Assembly (NCBI GenBank): GCA_027345905.1 | Contig: DAIETC010000248.1 | Coordinates: 1-13,316, forward strand | Length of the DNA: 13,316 nt | Direction of reading: 5' to 3' | Source: Kineosporiaceae bacterium | GTDB taxonomy: Bacteria > Actinomycetota > Actinomycetes > Actinomycetales > Angustibacteraceae | Shown: positions 1 to 6,702 of the stretch, piece after piece | How the letters are laid out: each line of letters opens with the position of its first letter | Position numbering within the stretch: the stretch's first letter is position 1 | The notes under the pieces: generated by a model | Seen by the model: the letters and a program-made list of their open reading frames with translations, nothing else | Told to the model about the DNA's origin: nothing | The model's database searches: none | Made by a program: the position numbers and the translations under genes

Positions 1-984
1 CGCGGCCTGCAGTCCGGCGAGCACGGGCACGGCGACGCCCCGGCCGGCGGCCACGAAGTCCTCGAAGGCCGAGCGCGTGGTGTGCGATGGCTCGAAGCCC
101 AGAACCTCGCGCATCCGGGCCGTGTTCAGCACCCGACCATAGGCGAGGAACTGCAGCTGCTCGCCCGAGAGGTCGCCCAGCCCGGAGCGACGGACGACCT
201 GAGCGACCCAGCCGGTCAAGGGTGCCGGGACCGGCAACGTCGGCCGGCCGGCGAGGCGAGCGGCCTGCGAGAGCGCCAGCACACCGTCCCCGGCCACGTT
301 GACGGTCCCCACCCCGGAGCCGAGGATGGCCTTCAGCATCGCGGCAAGAGCGTCGTCCTCGTGGACGAACTGGAGTCGGGCGTCGAAGCCCAGCACGGTC
401 GGAACGAGCGGCATCGTGAAGTAGTCCGTCATCTGGGTGACGATCCGCGGGCCGATGATGTTGGCAAAGCGCAGCACCGACAGGCCGACGTCGCCTCGGC
501 GGCGTGCGAAGCCACGGACGTACCCCTCGACCTCGACCGAGTCCTTACCGAACCCGGTGCGCGGCAACGACTTCGCGCCGGTGTCTTCACTGAAGGCGGC
601 GGGGTCGCGCGGCGACGACCCGTACACGGCGGCGCTGCTCTTGACCATCAGCCGGCGCACCGTGGGCGCCTTCTGGCAGGCCGCGAGCAGCTGCATCGTC
701 CCGATGACGTTGATCTCTTTCATCGACGCCCGGCCACCTGCCGACACCGGTGTGGTGATCACGTTCAGGTGCGCCACCGTGTCGACCTCGGCCTGGGCGA
801 TCACCTTGGCGATGATGGGGTTACGGATGTCGGCGCGAACGAACTGCACCCCTGGGATCGGCAGCGCGGGCGGCACGACGTCCACCCCGATGACGCGTTC
901 CACCTGCGGTTGGGCCAGCAGCAGCCGCGCGAAACGCCCGCCCAGGTAGCGCGACACGCCGGTAACGAGCACCACCTGTCCCAC
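1..984 (-). CDS. NAD-dependent epimerase/dehydratase (GalE2-like), 3' end cut by window edge
   Basis: This is an extended short-chain dehydrogenase/reductase with a Rossmann fold, expected to bind NAD(P) and act on a sugar nucleotide; the substrate is not visible. The N-terminus reads VVLVTGVSRYLGGRFA, the TGxxxxLG dinucleotide-binding motif. An Asp ends the second strand (GVDVV), and the active-site region shows Ser-Ser-Ala-Ala-Val-Tyr-Gly followed by FGKDSVE. The usual YxxxK is not clean here (Phe-Gly-Lys), so catalysis may be atypical. I see 328 codons and no stop before the left edge. The chosen start is GTG at 982-984, with AGGGG about 10 nt upstream and an in-frame TAG at 1027-1029; the GTGs at 975 and 972 are alternatives. 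It lies directly downstream of the bS22 gene, as galE2 (Rv0501) does in M. tuberculosis. The family is secure, the substrate unknown. Confidence 0.85.
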   Translation of the reverse strand, partial: MGQVVLVTGVSRYLGGRFARLLLAQPQVERVIGVDVVPPALPIPGVQFVRADIRNPIIAKVIAQAEVDTVAHLNVITTPVSAGGRASMKEINVIGTMQLLAACQKAPTVRRLMVKSSAAVYGSSPRDPAAFSEDTGAKSLPRTGFGKDSVEVEGYVRGFARRRGDVGLSVLRFANIIGPRIVTQMTDYFTMPLVPTVLGFDARLQFVHEDDALAAMLKAILGSGVGTVNVAGDGVLALSQAARLAGRPTLPVPAPLTGWVAQVVRRSGLGDLSGEQLQFLAYGRVLNTARMREVLGFEPSHTTRSAFEDFVAAGRGVAVPVLAGLQAA

Positions 985-1049
985 AGCATCACCGCCCCTG
1001 AGCCTGCTCGCAGATCCCGGCCGAGCCTAACCGGGCTATCCGCAGGTGA

Positions 1050-1148
1050 TTACTTCTTGTTGCGACGCTGGTGGCGCGTCTTGCGCAACAGCTTGCGGTG
1101 CTTCTTCTTCGCCATGCGCTTGCGGCGCTTCTTGATGACAGAGCCCAT
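1050..1148 (-). CDS. 30S ribosomal protein bS22 (AURKAIP1/COX24-domain small basic protein)
   Basis: This is a 32-residue protein, MGSVIKKRRKRMAKKKHRK at its start and ending RRNKK, with more than half of its residues Lys or Arg. The GSVIKKRRKRMAKKKHRK core is the AURKAIP1/COX24 signature. In mycobacteria this tiny protein (Rv0500B) was seen by cryo-EM as bS22, buried in the small ribosomal subunit near the decoding region. The ATG has GAGG 6 nt upstream (1155-1158 on the complementary strand). The gene sits between the HTH gene and the epimerase, the same order as Rv0500A-Rv0500B-Rv0501. It is easily missed by gene callers; a longer out-of-frame ORF (1036-1227) overlaps it and is a shadow. 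Confidence 0.93.
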   Translation of the reverse strand: MGSVIKKRRKRMAKKKHRKLLRKTRHQRRNKK

Positions 1149-1225
1149 CGAGTACCTCGTCGCCTTCGGGTCGCTGCGGCAGCGCTACAGGACCGGGGCG
1201 GATGCACCCGGCCAGTCCAGGCCCC

Positions 1226-1231
1226 ATGTTA
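1226..1231 (-). promoter_or_regulatory. Candidate -10 box (TAACAT) for bS22
   Basis: On the minus strand, TAACAT lies in the gap between the HTH gene and bS22 and fits the actinobacterial TANNNT -10 pattern. It would give a leader of about 70 nt before the bS22 ATG. No convincing -35 hexamer is visible, so this is tentative. Confidence 0.3.
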
Positions 1232-1260
1232 GCGCGGCCGACGACGCGCCGATGCCGCGC

Positions 1261-1461
1261 TCAGGCGGTCTCGATGTAGGAGTCCTTCAGGTAGTCGTGC
1301 ACCGCCTGCTCCGGGACGCGAAACGAGCGCCCCACGCGCACGGCCGGCAGTTCGCCGCTGTGCACGAGGCGGTACACGGTCATCTTCGACACGCGCATGA
1401 TGGAAGCGACCTCAGCGACGGTCAGGAACCGCACCTCGGACAGTGCTCGTTCGGGGGACAT
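1261..1461 (-). CDS. Small excisionase/BldC-type helix-turn-helix DNA-binding protein
   Basis: This 66-aa protein is almost entirely one winged helix-turn-helix. Residues 13-33 (LTVAEVASIMRVSKMTVYRLV) form the HTH, with the recognition helix around SKMTVYRLV. Residues 34-50 (HSGELPAVRVGRSFRVP) are the wing with its typical VGRSFRVP sequence, and a short C-terminal helix (EQAVHDYLKD) follows. This is the MerR-like excisionase domain seen in BldC and in Rv0500A; by position it corresponds to Rv0500A, not to BldC itself. Such proteins bind direct repeats cooperatively. Its targets cannot be read here. The ATG at 1459-1461 lacks a strong Shine-Dalgarno; an in-frame GTG at codon 10 is an alternative. 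It is likely a regulator acting in the cytoplasm or nucleoid. Confidence 0.9.
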   Translation of the reverse strand: MSPERALSEVRFLTVAEVASIMRVSKMTVYRLVHSGELPAVRVGRSFRVPEQAVHDYLKDSYIETA

Positions 1462-1538
1462 GCGTCACCGATCCGTCCTGGCACGCGACGCGTCGCCGGC
1501 TTCCCCACCGGCGCACGACCGCATCCGTGCGAAGGCAC

Positions 1539-1544
1539 ACGATA
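1539..1544 (-). promoter_or_regulatory. Candidate -10 box (TATCGT) for the HTH gene
   Basis: TATCGT on the minus strand lies about 78 nt upstream of the HTH start, in the 207-bp gap between it and acuC. It fits TANNNT, but the expected -35 area (about 1562-1567) is not TTGACA-like. The rest of this gap holds no gene I can support. Confidence 0.28.
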
Positions 1545-1645
1545 GGGGCTCTTGGTGCCGCTGGGGAAGCGAATGGCTGTTCCTGGGGCCCATGTGGAGC
1601 AGCAACACCCCTGTGGCTGCCCGATCTAGGCGGTTTGCGGCCTCA

Positions 1646-1661
1646 CGCCGCCTCGGCGGCG
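1646..1661 (-). terminator. GC-rich palindrome just after the acuC stop, possible weak terminator
   Basis: Eight nucleotides beyond the acuC TGA there is a perfect 16-nt palindrome, CGCCGCC-TC-GGCGGCG on the plus strand. It would fold as a 6-bp hairpin with a 4-nt loop. No U-tract follows, so it would not be a classical intrinsic terminator. U-tract-less hairpins are common at actinobacterial gene ends, hence the tentative call. Confidence 0.35.
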
Positions 1662-1668
1662 CCGGCAT

Positions 1669-2853
1669 TCAGCCGAACCAGGGATCCAAGCCGTGGAGCG
1701 GGAAGACCGCCCGCCGGGTGGCCATGATCGCCCGGTCACCGGCGTCCTGGGGGTCGTGGCCGACCTCCCACGAGCGCCACTGCGGGTCGGTGCCATCACC
1801 CATCAGCGCCGGGCCCGCGCGAGCGCACTGGCGGGCGACGTGATCAAGCCACGACTGCGGCACCGGCGCGGACGTCGGCACCGGCCGGTGCGCCGCTGTG
1901 GCCACCAGATGTGCCCAGGAGCGCGGGACCACGTCGATGCTCGCGTAGCCGCCACCACCGGTGGCCAGCCAGCGCCCCCCGCATACCTGGTGGGCGAGGT
2001 CGTGCACCATCTGCTGCGCGGCCCGCTGGGCGTCCACGGTGACCGCCAGGTGGGCCAACGGGTCCAGCAGGTGGGTGTCGCAGCCGTGCTGGCTGACGAG
2101 CACGTCCGGGGCGAACGCCTGCACCAAGGGTGGCACCACCGAGCTGATCGCCCGCAGCCAGCCGGCGTCCGACGTCCCGGGAGCCAGCGCCACGTTGGCC
2201 GCCGAGCCCAGCGCCTGCGGACCGCCGATCTCAGTGGGGTCGCCAGTGCCCGGGAAGAGGAACCGGCCGCTCTCGTGCACAGAGATCGTCAGCACCCGCG
2301 GGTCGTCCCAGAAGATCGACTGGACGCCGTCGCCGTGGTGCACGTCCAGGTCCACGTAGGCGACCTTCGTCGCGCCGCGCTCCAGCAGCCGGCCGATGGC
2401 CAGGGCGACGTCGTTGTAGATGCAGAACCCGCTGCCGTGGCCCCGCATCGCGTGGTGCAGCCCCCCGCAGAAGTTGACGCCGTGCTCGATCGCGCCGCTC
2501 CACAGCGCCTCGGCCAGGTCCACGCTGCCCTGCGCCACCCGGGCACTGGCCTCGTGCATGCCGACGAACGCCGGGTCGTCGCTCGTACCCAGGCCCAGGT
2601 CGGCGCGGGCCCGCGAAGGGTCGAGCGAGGCGGCCCGCACGGCCTGGATGTACTCCGGGTCGTGCACGAGCGCCAGCAGCGCGTCGTCCGCCACGCCCGC
2701 GCCCGCCACCTCGACGCCGGGCGCCTCGAACAGGCCGAGATCGGTGCACAACCGGGCGGTCAGGGCCAGGCGCACCGGCGCGAGCGGGTGCGCAGGCCCG
2801 AAGTCGTAGCCGGTGAACTCCTCGCTCCAGATCACCCGGGCCTGCGTCACCAT
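1669..2853 (-). CDS. acuC: AcuC-type class I histone-deacetylase-fold protein (acetoin utilization)
   Basis: This 394-aa zinc-dependent deacylase of the arginase/HDAC fold is a typical length for AcuC. Visible motifs in order are the catalytic His pair in GGLHHAMRGHGSGFCIYND (H133/H134); YVDLDVHHGDG with zinc ligands D170 and H172; HESGRFLFPGTG; SQHGCDTH with the third zinc ligand D259; and TGGGGY with the transition-state tyrosine Y303. All catalytic residues are present. In Bacillus, AcuC deacetylates acetyl-CoA synthetase after AcuA acetylates it; a protein or small-molecule acyl substrate is expected here but not shown. The start is ATG 2851-2853. A -10-like TAGCGT ends 8 nt before it, suggesting its own nearly leaderless transcript. 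A GNAT acetyltransferase gene lies 39 nt upstream on the same strand. Confidence 0.93.
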   Translation of the reverse strand: MVTQARVIWSEEFTGYDFGPAHPLAPVRLALTARLCTDLGLFEAPGVEVAGAGVADDALLALVHDPEYIQAVRAASLDPSRARADLGLGTSDDPAFVGMHEASARVAQGSVDLAEALWSGAIEHGVNFCGGLHHAMRGHGSGFCIYNDVALAIGRLLERGATKVAYVDLDVHHGDGVQSIFWDDPRVLTISVHESGRFLFPGTGDPTEIGGPQALGSAANVALAPGTSDAGWLRAISSVVPPLVQAFAPDVLVSQHGCDTHLLDPLAHLAVTVDAQRAAQQMVHDLAHQVCGGRWLATGGGGYASIDVVPRSWAHLVATAAHRPVPTSAPVPQSWLDHVARQCARAGPALMGDGTDPQWRSWEVGHDPQDAGDRAIMATRRAVFPLHGLDPWFG

Positions 2854-2861
2854 GGGCGTTG

Positions 2862-2867
2862 ACGCTA
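2862..2867 (-). promoter_or_regulatory. -10 box (TAGCGT) for acuC
   Basis: TAGCGT on the minus strand is followed by 8 nt and the acuC ATG. A start of transcription 7-8 nt after the hexamer would give a leader of 0-2 nt. No TTG-type -35 is seen. The same hexamer occurs before the ppx gene at 8478-8483. Confidence 0.45.
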
Positions 2868-2892
2868 CAACTCGCGCACCCGCCCCGCGCCG

Positions 2893-3411
2893 TCAGGCGG
2901 GCGGTGGGGGCAGCCAGACGGGTTCGCCGTCGACCGGGTAGATCATGGCCATCTCTTGGCCCTCGGCACCGCCGGCCATCGCACGACGCTGGTCGCTGGG
3001 GCGAAAGCCGTAGCTGCTGAAGAACGCGACCGCCCGCCCGTTCTCGGTGGACACCCAGGCCTGCAGCATGCGGTGCTTGGTCTGTCGTGCGTGCTCGGCT
3101 GCGGCCTCGGTCAACCGCCAGGCGACGCCGGCTCCGCGCCATTGCGGCACGACCCACATCCCGAACAGCTCGGCCACCTCGGGATCTGGCGCCTGGCCGA
3201 CCGACACGATGCCCACCGGGACGGCGGACGCGGTGGCCACCAGCCGGGCCGAGCGCGCCATCCGGGTGCGCCACAGCTCCTCGTCGAACGCCGCCTCCTG
3301 CGCGAAGGTGTTGCTGAACGCCTGTGGCGCCTCCTGCAGCGCGGCCAGCCGCAGCTCACGGTAGGTCTGCCAGTCCTGGCTTCCGAGGGCGCGTACGCGC
3401 ACGTCGCTCAT
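2893..3411 (-). CDS. GNAT family N-acetyltransferase
   Basis: This 172-aa protein has a single GNAT fold that transfers an acetyl group from acetyl-CoA to an amine. The substrate is unknown. The acetyl-CoA P-loop is seen as ELFGMWVVPQWRGAGVAWRL, with the Q/RxxGxG/A core at residues 90-97. The motif B region (NGRAVAFFSSYGF, residues 124-136) is typical of small GNATs. I chose ATG 3409-3411 because GGTGGGGG lies just upstream; an in-frame GTG at 3418-3420 would add three residues. It follows proC by 32 nt on the same strand, so it is probably cotranscribed, and it precedes acuC, a deacetylase. A role opposing AcuC is possible but is inference from position only. Confidence 0.88.
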   Translation of the reverse strand: MSDVRVRALGSQDWQTYRELRLAALQEAPQAFSNTFAQEAAFDEELWRTRMARSARLVATASAVPVGIVSVGQAPDPEVAELFGMWVVPQWRGAGVAWRLTEAAAEHARQTKHRMLQAWVSTENGRAVAFFSSYGFRPSDQRRAMAGGAEGQEMAMIYPVDGEPVWLPPPPA

Positions 3412-3443
3412 GACCCCCACCGTCTCACGAAGTGGTTGACCGC

Positions 3444-4265
3444 TCAGCCCTGGCCACCGGCCAGCTCACGGCTGCGGTCCCGGGCGGCGACCATCGCCGT
3501 CAGGAACGCCGCCCGCACCTTGTGCTCGTCCAGCTCGCGCAGGGCGGCCACCGTCGTGCCGGCCGGGCTGCTCACCTGCTCGCGAAGCACCGTGGGGTGC
3601 TCGCCGGTCTCGCGCAGCATCGTGGCGGCGCCGTACAACGTCTGCACGACGAGCTCGGTGGCTGTGGTGCGCGCCAGCCCCAGCAGCACTCCGGCCTCGA
3701 TCATCGCCTCGACGACATAGAACACGTACGCCGGCCCGGACCCACTGATCGCCGTGACCGCATCCTGGTGCTTCTCGGCCAGGCGCACGACCCGCCCGCA
3801 CGAGCGCAGCAGCGCCTCGGCCTGCGCCAGGTGCTGCTCGTCGCAGTGCACGCCGGGGCTGATCGCCGCCATCCCCTCGTCGACCAGGGCGGGCGTGTTC
3901 GCCATGACCCGTACCACCGGGGTCCCCTGCGGCAGGCGCTGCTCGAGGTAGGCGGTGGTGATGCCCGCGGCCAGACAGACCACGAGCGTGCCCGGCTCCA
4001 GCCGGTCGTGGATCTGCGCGAGCAGGTCCGCCATGGCCTGCGGTTTGACGACCAGGACGACGGTCGCCGCGGCGGCGGCCGCAGCGGCGTTGTCGAGCAC
4101 CCGCACGCCGTACGCCGCGCTCAGCTCGGCCGCCCGCTCGGGACGGCGCTCGCTGACCACCAGCTGCTGGACCGGGCGCCCCGAGCGCAGCAGCCCGGAC
4201 AGCAGGGTTTCGCCCATCACGCCCGCGCCGAGGATCGCGACGGTGTCCTGGCGTCTCGCGCCCAC
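3444..4265 (-). CDS. proC: Pyrroline-5-carboxylate reductase (ProC)
   Basis: This 273-aa enzyme reduces 1-pyrroline-5-carboxylate to proline with NAD(P)H, the last step of proline synthesis. The Rossmann motif is VAILGAGVMGETLL (GAGVMG at residues 13-18). VVRVMANTPALV (residues 117-128) and ISGSGPAYVF (about 173-182) are conserved in the family, and SSPAGTTVAAL (232-242) is the P5CR signature. A run of eight alanines (60-67) is a local low-complexity feature. The start is GTG 4263-4265, because GAAGGGG stands 5 nt upstream. An earlier GTG (4269-4271) overlapping the proline dehydrogenase stop is less likely, and the frame is open further upstream inside that gene. With this start only 2 nt separate the two genes, so translation is likely coupled. 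The length agrees with the family. Confidence 0.95.
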   Translation of the reverse strand: MGARRQDTVAILGAGVMGETLLSGLLRSGRPVQQLVVSERRPERAAELSAAYGVRVLDNAAAAAAAATVVLVVKPQAMADLLAQIHDRLEPGTLVVCLAAGITTAYLEQRLPQGTPVVRVMANTPALVDEGMAAISPGVHCDEQHLAQAEALLRSCGRVVRLAEKHQDAVTAISGSGPAYVFYVVEAMIEAGVLLGLARTTATELVVQTLYGAATMLRETGEHPTVLREQVSSPAGTTVAALRELDEHKVRAAFLTAMVAARDRSRELAGGQG

Positions 4266-4267
4266 GT

Positions 4268-5197
4268 TCACCCCTTCGTCGCCAGCGAACGCAGGAAGAA
4301 GGCCGTGTTCGCGGGGCGTTCGGCCATCCTGCGCATCAGGTACCCGTACCACTGCTCACCGTAGGGGACGTAGACCCGCAGCTTCTCCCCGCGTCCGGCC
4401 AGCCGCTGCTGCTCGCCGGGACGCACGCCGTACAGCATCTGGTACTCGTAGCTGCCGGGCAGGCGGGCGTGCTGCACCGCCAGAGCCGCTGCGATCGAGA
4501 TCAGCCGCGGGTCGTGGGTTGCGACCATGGGGTAGCCCCGGCCGGCCATCAGGGTGCGCAGGCACCGGACGTACGAGCGGTCGACGTCCCCCTTGGTGGC
4601 GTAGGCCACCGACGCCGGCTCGTCGTACGCCCCCTTGCACAAGCGCACCCGCGAGCCGGCGAGGTCGCGACAGTCGGCCTCGGTGCGGCGCAGATAGGCC
4701 TGCAGCACGGCGCCCACCCAGGGGAAATCCGCCCGAAGCTCGCGCAGCACCGACAGCGTGGAGTCGGTGGTGGTGTGGTCCTCCATGTCCAACGTCACGG
4801 TGGTGGCCGCCTCGCTGGCCGCCTGGCACACGTCCCACGCGTGCTCCAGGGCGACCTTCTCGCCCTCTGCGGGCAGCGCCTGCCCCACCGCGGACAGCTT
4901 CAGCGACACCTCGCAGCGCCCACCGGCCGCCAGACCTGAGTCGGCGAGCAGCCGCAGCACCCGCCCGTACTCGTCGCGGACGGCGCGCGCCCGGGCGATG
5001 TCACCCGTGTGCTCACCGAGGTAGTCCAACGTCACCAGCAGCCCGGACGACGTCAGGTCGGCGCAGGCCGAGACGGCGTCCTGGCTCGCGGGGCCGGCGA
5101 CGAACCGGCGCACGACCCGGCGCGAGAGCGGCGCGGTCTCGACCACCTGGCGCACGCGGGCGCTCTCGGACATCCGCAACAGCACGCGGCGCAGCAT
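4268..5197 (-). CDS. Proline dehydrogenase (monofunctional, PutA/PutB-type)
   Basis: This 309-aa FAD-dependent TIM barrel oxidises proline to 1-pyrroline-5-carboxylate and passes electrons to quinone; it is expected at the inner face of the membrane. Family motifs in order: VSLKLSAVG (97-105), TLDMEDHTTTD (135-145), LQAYLRRTEAD (165-175), RVRLCKGAYDEP (183-194), MVATHDPR (224-231), SYEYQMLYGVR (249-259). Near the C-terminus YLMRRMAERPAN (286-297) carries the paired arginines (R289, R290) and Glu that bind the proline carboxylate. There is no fused P5C dehydrogenase domain. The ATG 5195-5197 has no strong Shine-Dalgarno. It lies 27 nt after the ABC permease gene and 2 nt before proC, whose enzyme runs the reverse reaction. 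Confidence 0.95.
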   Translation of the reverse strand: MLRRVLLRMSESARVRQVVETAPLSRRVVRRFVAGPASQDAVSACADLTSSGLLVTLDYLGEHTGDIARARAVRDEYGRVLRLLADSGLAAGGRCEVSLKLSAVGQALPAEGEKVALEHAWDVCQAASEAATTVTLDMEDHTTTDSTLSVLRELRADFPWVGAVLQAYLRRTEADCRDLAGSRVRLCKGAYDEPASVAYATKGDVDRSYVRCLRTLMAGRGYPMVATHDPRLISIAAALAVQHARLPGSYEYQMLYGVRPGEQQRLAGRGEKLRVYVPYGEQWYGYLMRRMAERPANTAFFLRSLATKG

Positions 5198-5224
5198 GGC
5201 GTCAGGCTACGGCCTGCCCTGGGC

Positions 5225-5959
5225 TCACGGGGTGCGGCGACGCAACGTCAGGGCGCCGAGCACGACGGCGCCGAGCGCGAACCCGGCGACGATCCCGACG
5301 TCCGCCAGCGCCGACCCGGCGGCGTCGGTGCGGGTGGTCACGGTGCCCATGGCGTCGACCGCGTAGGACAGCGGCAGGACGTCGGAGACGCGCGACAGGA
5401 CAGTGGGCATCTGCGCGCGCGGCACCAGGAGGCCGCAGAGCAGGAACTGCGGCAGGATCACGGCGGGCATGAACTGAACGGCCTGGAACTCCGAGGTGGC
5501 GAAGGCGCTGACGAACAGGCCGAGCGCCGTCCCCAGAACCGCGTCCGCGACGGCAACCGCGACCAGCAGCCACGCCGGCCCGGCGACCTGCAAACCGCAG
5601 ACCCACACAGCGAACCCCGACGCGGCGAGCGCCTGCACGACGGCGACCAGGCCGAAGGCGAGCGCGTAGCCGCCGATCAGGTCGAACCTGCCGAGCGGGG
5701 TGGTGAGCAGCCGTTCGAGCGTCCCAGACTGCCGCTCACGCAGGGTCGTGACGCTGGTCACCAGGAACATCACCACGAACGGAAACACGGCGAGCAGCGC
5801 GGCACCGATCCGGTTGAACACCGCCGTGCCGTCGAACACCCAGGCCAAGAGCCCCACCAGCACGCACGGGACGACGAGCAGCAGGCCCAGGGTGCGCGGG
5901 TCGTGCCGCAGCTGGCGCAGCACCCGTGCGGCGCTGGCCCACGTGCGCGCGATGCTCAT
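5225..5959 (-). CDS. ABC-2 type transporter permease (DrrB-like)
   Basis: This 244-aa integral membrane protein has about six hydrophobic segments (roughly residues 25-41, 54-72, 96-119, 129-152, 161-181 and 219-238). The cytoplasmic stretch VTTLRERQSGTLERLLTTPLGR (about 70-91) is the ABC-2 coupling region, and SAFATSEFQAVQFMPAVILPQFLLCG matches the conserved second half of the family. It should pair with the ATPase encoded just upstream to form an exporter of a lipid, drug or polysaccharide; the cargo cannot be read. The ATG (5957-5959) overlaps the ATPase TGA in ATGA, giving translational coupling. The much longer in-frame open stretch reaching 6562 runs backwards through the ATPase gene and is not coding. 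Confidence 0.92.
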   Translation of the reverse strand: MSIARTWASAARVLRQLRHDPRTLGLLLVVPCVLVGLLAWVFDGTAVFNRIGAALLAVFPFVVMFLVTSVTTLRERQSGTLERLLTTPLGRFDLIGGYALAFGLVAVVQALAASGFAVWVCGLQVAGPAWLLVAVAVADAVLGTALGLFVSAFATSEFQAVQFMPAVILPQFLLCGLLVPRAQMPTVLSRVSDVLPLSYAVDAMGTVTTRTDAAGSALADVGIVAGFALGAVVLGALTLRRRTP

Positions 5960-6702
5960 GCGCTCGCCGCGGACCGGTCGCGCAGGATGAGCGTCACTAA
6001 CGCATGTTCCACGTCCGTGGCACCGGTGTCGGCCAGCAGGCCGGCGACGGTGTCGTCGGCGAGCAGTCGCCCCTCGCGCATCAGCAGCAACCGGTCGCAG
6101 CGGGCGGCCTCGTCCATGACGTGACTGCTGACCAGCAAGGTGGCGCCCGCCCCCGCCAGCCGCCCGAACAGCTCCCACAGCTGGGCCCGCAACAGCGGGT
6201 CCAGGCCCACGGTCGGCTCGTCCAGCACGAGCAGCTCGGGTCGGCCGAGCAGCGCGCTCGCCAGGCCGACCCGGGAACGCTGTCCCCCGGACAGGCGGCT
6301 GGTCAAGCTGTCCGCCTGCTCGCCCAGGTCGACCAGCTCGAGCACCCGCTGCACGTCGTCCCGTGGTGCGCACAGCACCTTGGCGAAGTACCGAAGGTTC
6401 TCGCGCACCGTCAGGTCGTCGTAGACGCTCGGTGCCTGGGTCAGGTAGGCGACCCGCCGGCGAAGCTGCGCCGACCCGGCGGGGTGCCCGAGCACCCGCA
6501 CCCGCCCGGCGGCCACGCGCTGCACCCCGACGACGCTGCGCAGCAGTGTGGACTTTCCGCACCCGCTGGGCCCGAGCAGCCCCACCACCCGCCCCGTCGG
6601 CACCCGCACGGTCAGCCCGTCGATCACCCGCACGCCCCCGCGGTCGACGCGCAGGTCGTCGACCTCGACGCAGGGTTGCGGCGCTGCGGGTGCGGCGCTC
6701 AC
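5956..6702 (-). CDS. ABC transporter ATP-binding protein (DrrA-like)
   Basis: This 248-aa nucleotide-binding subunit is complete. It has Walker A GPSGCGKST (44-52), Q-loop YLTQ (Q89), signature LSGGQ (137-141), Walker B LLVLDEP (157-163) with TVGLDP after it, and the H-loop histidine in SSHVMDEA (H194). The TVGLD motif and the paired ABC-2 permease place it in the DrrA/NodI-type exporter group. The start is GTG 6700-6702, overlapping the TGA of the upstream isomerase gene by 4 nt (GTGA). There is no strong Shine-Dalgarno, so it probably depends on coupled translation. It belongs to the ppx-to-GNAT operon. Confidence 0.94.
   Translation of the reverse strand: MSAAPAAPQPCVEVDDLRVDRGGVRVIDGLTVRVPTGRVVGLLGPSGCGKSTLLRSVVGVQRVAAGRVRVLGHPAGSAQLRRRVAYLTQAPSVYDDLTVRENLRYFAKVLCAPRDDVQRVLELVDLGEQADSLTSRLSGGQRSRVGLASALLGRPELLVLDEPTVGLDPLLRAQLWELFGRLAGAGATLLVSSHVMDEAARCDRLLLMREGRLLADDTVAGLLADTGATDVEHALVTLILRDRSAASA

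Noticed and set aside
82..1545. A 487-codon plus-strand open frame opposite the epimerase, bS22 and HTH genes
   Set aside because: It is antisense to three recognisable genes, has Arg/His/Gly-rich shadow composition and no known motif; it results from high GC content.
2231..3274. A 347-codon minus-strand frame across acuC and the GNAT gene
   Set aside because: It crosses two real genes in another frame and is Arg/Gly/Ala-rich without any motif.
4084..4107. Run of eight alanine codons in proC as a sign of repeat expansion
   Set aside because: The codons are mixed (GCC, GCT, GCG) and alanine runs are common in high-GC proteins; the surrounding ProC fold is normal.
5960..6562. N-terminal 201-codon extension of the ABC permease frame
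   Set aside because: It lies entirely over the ATPase gene in another frame, has shadow composition, and the permease has a coupled ATG at 5959.
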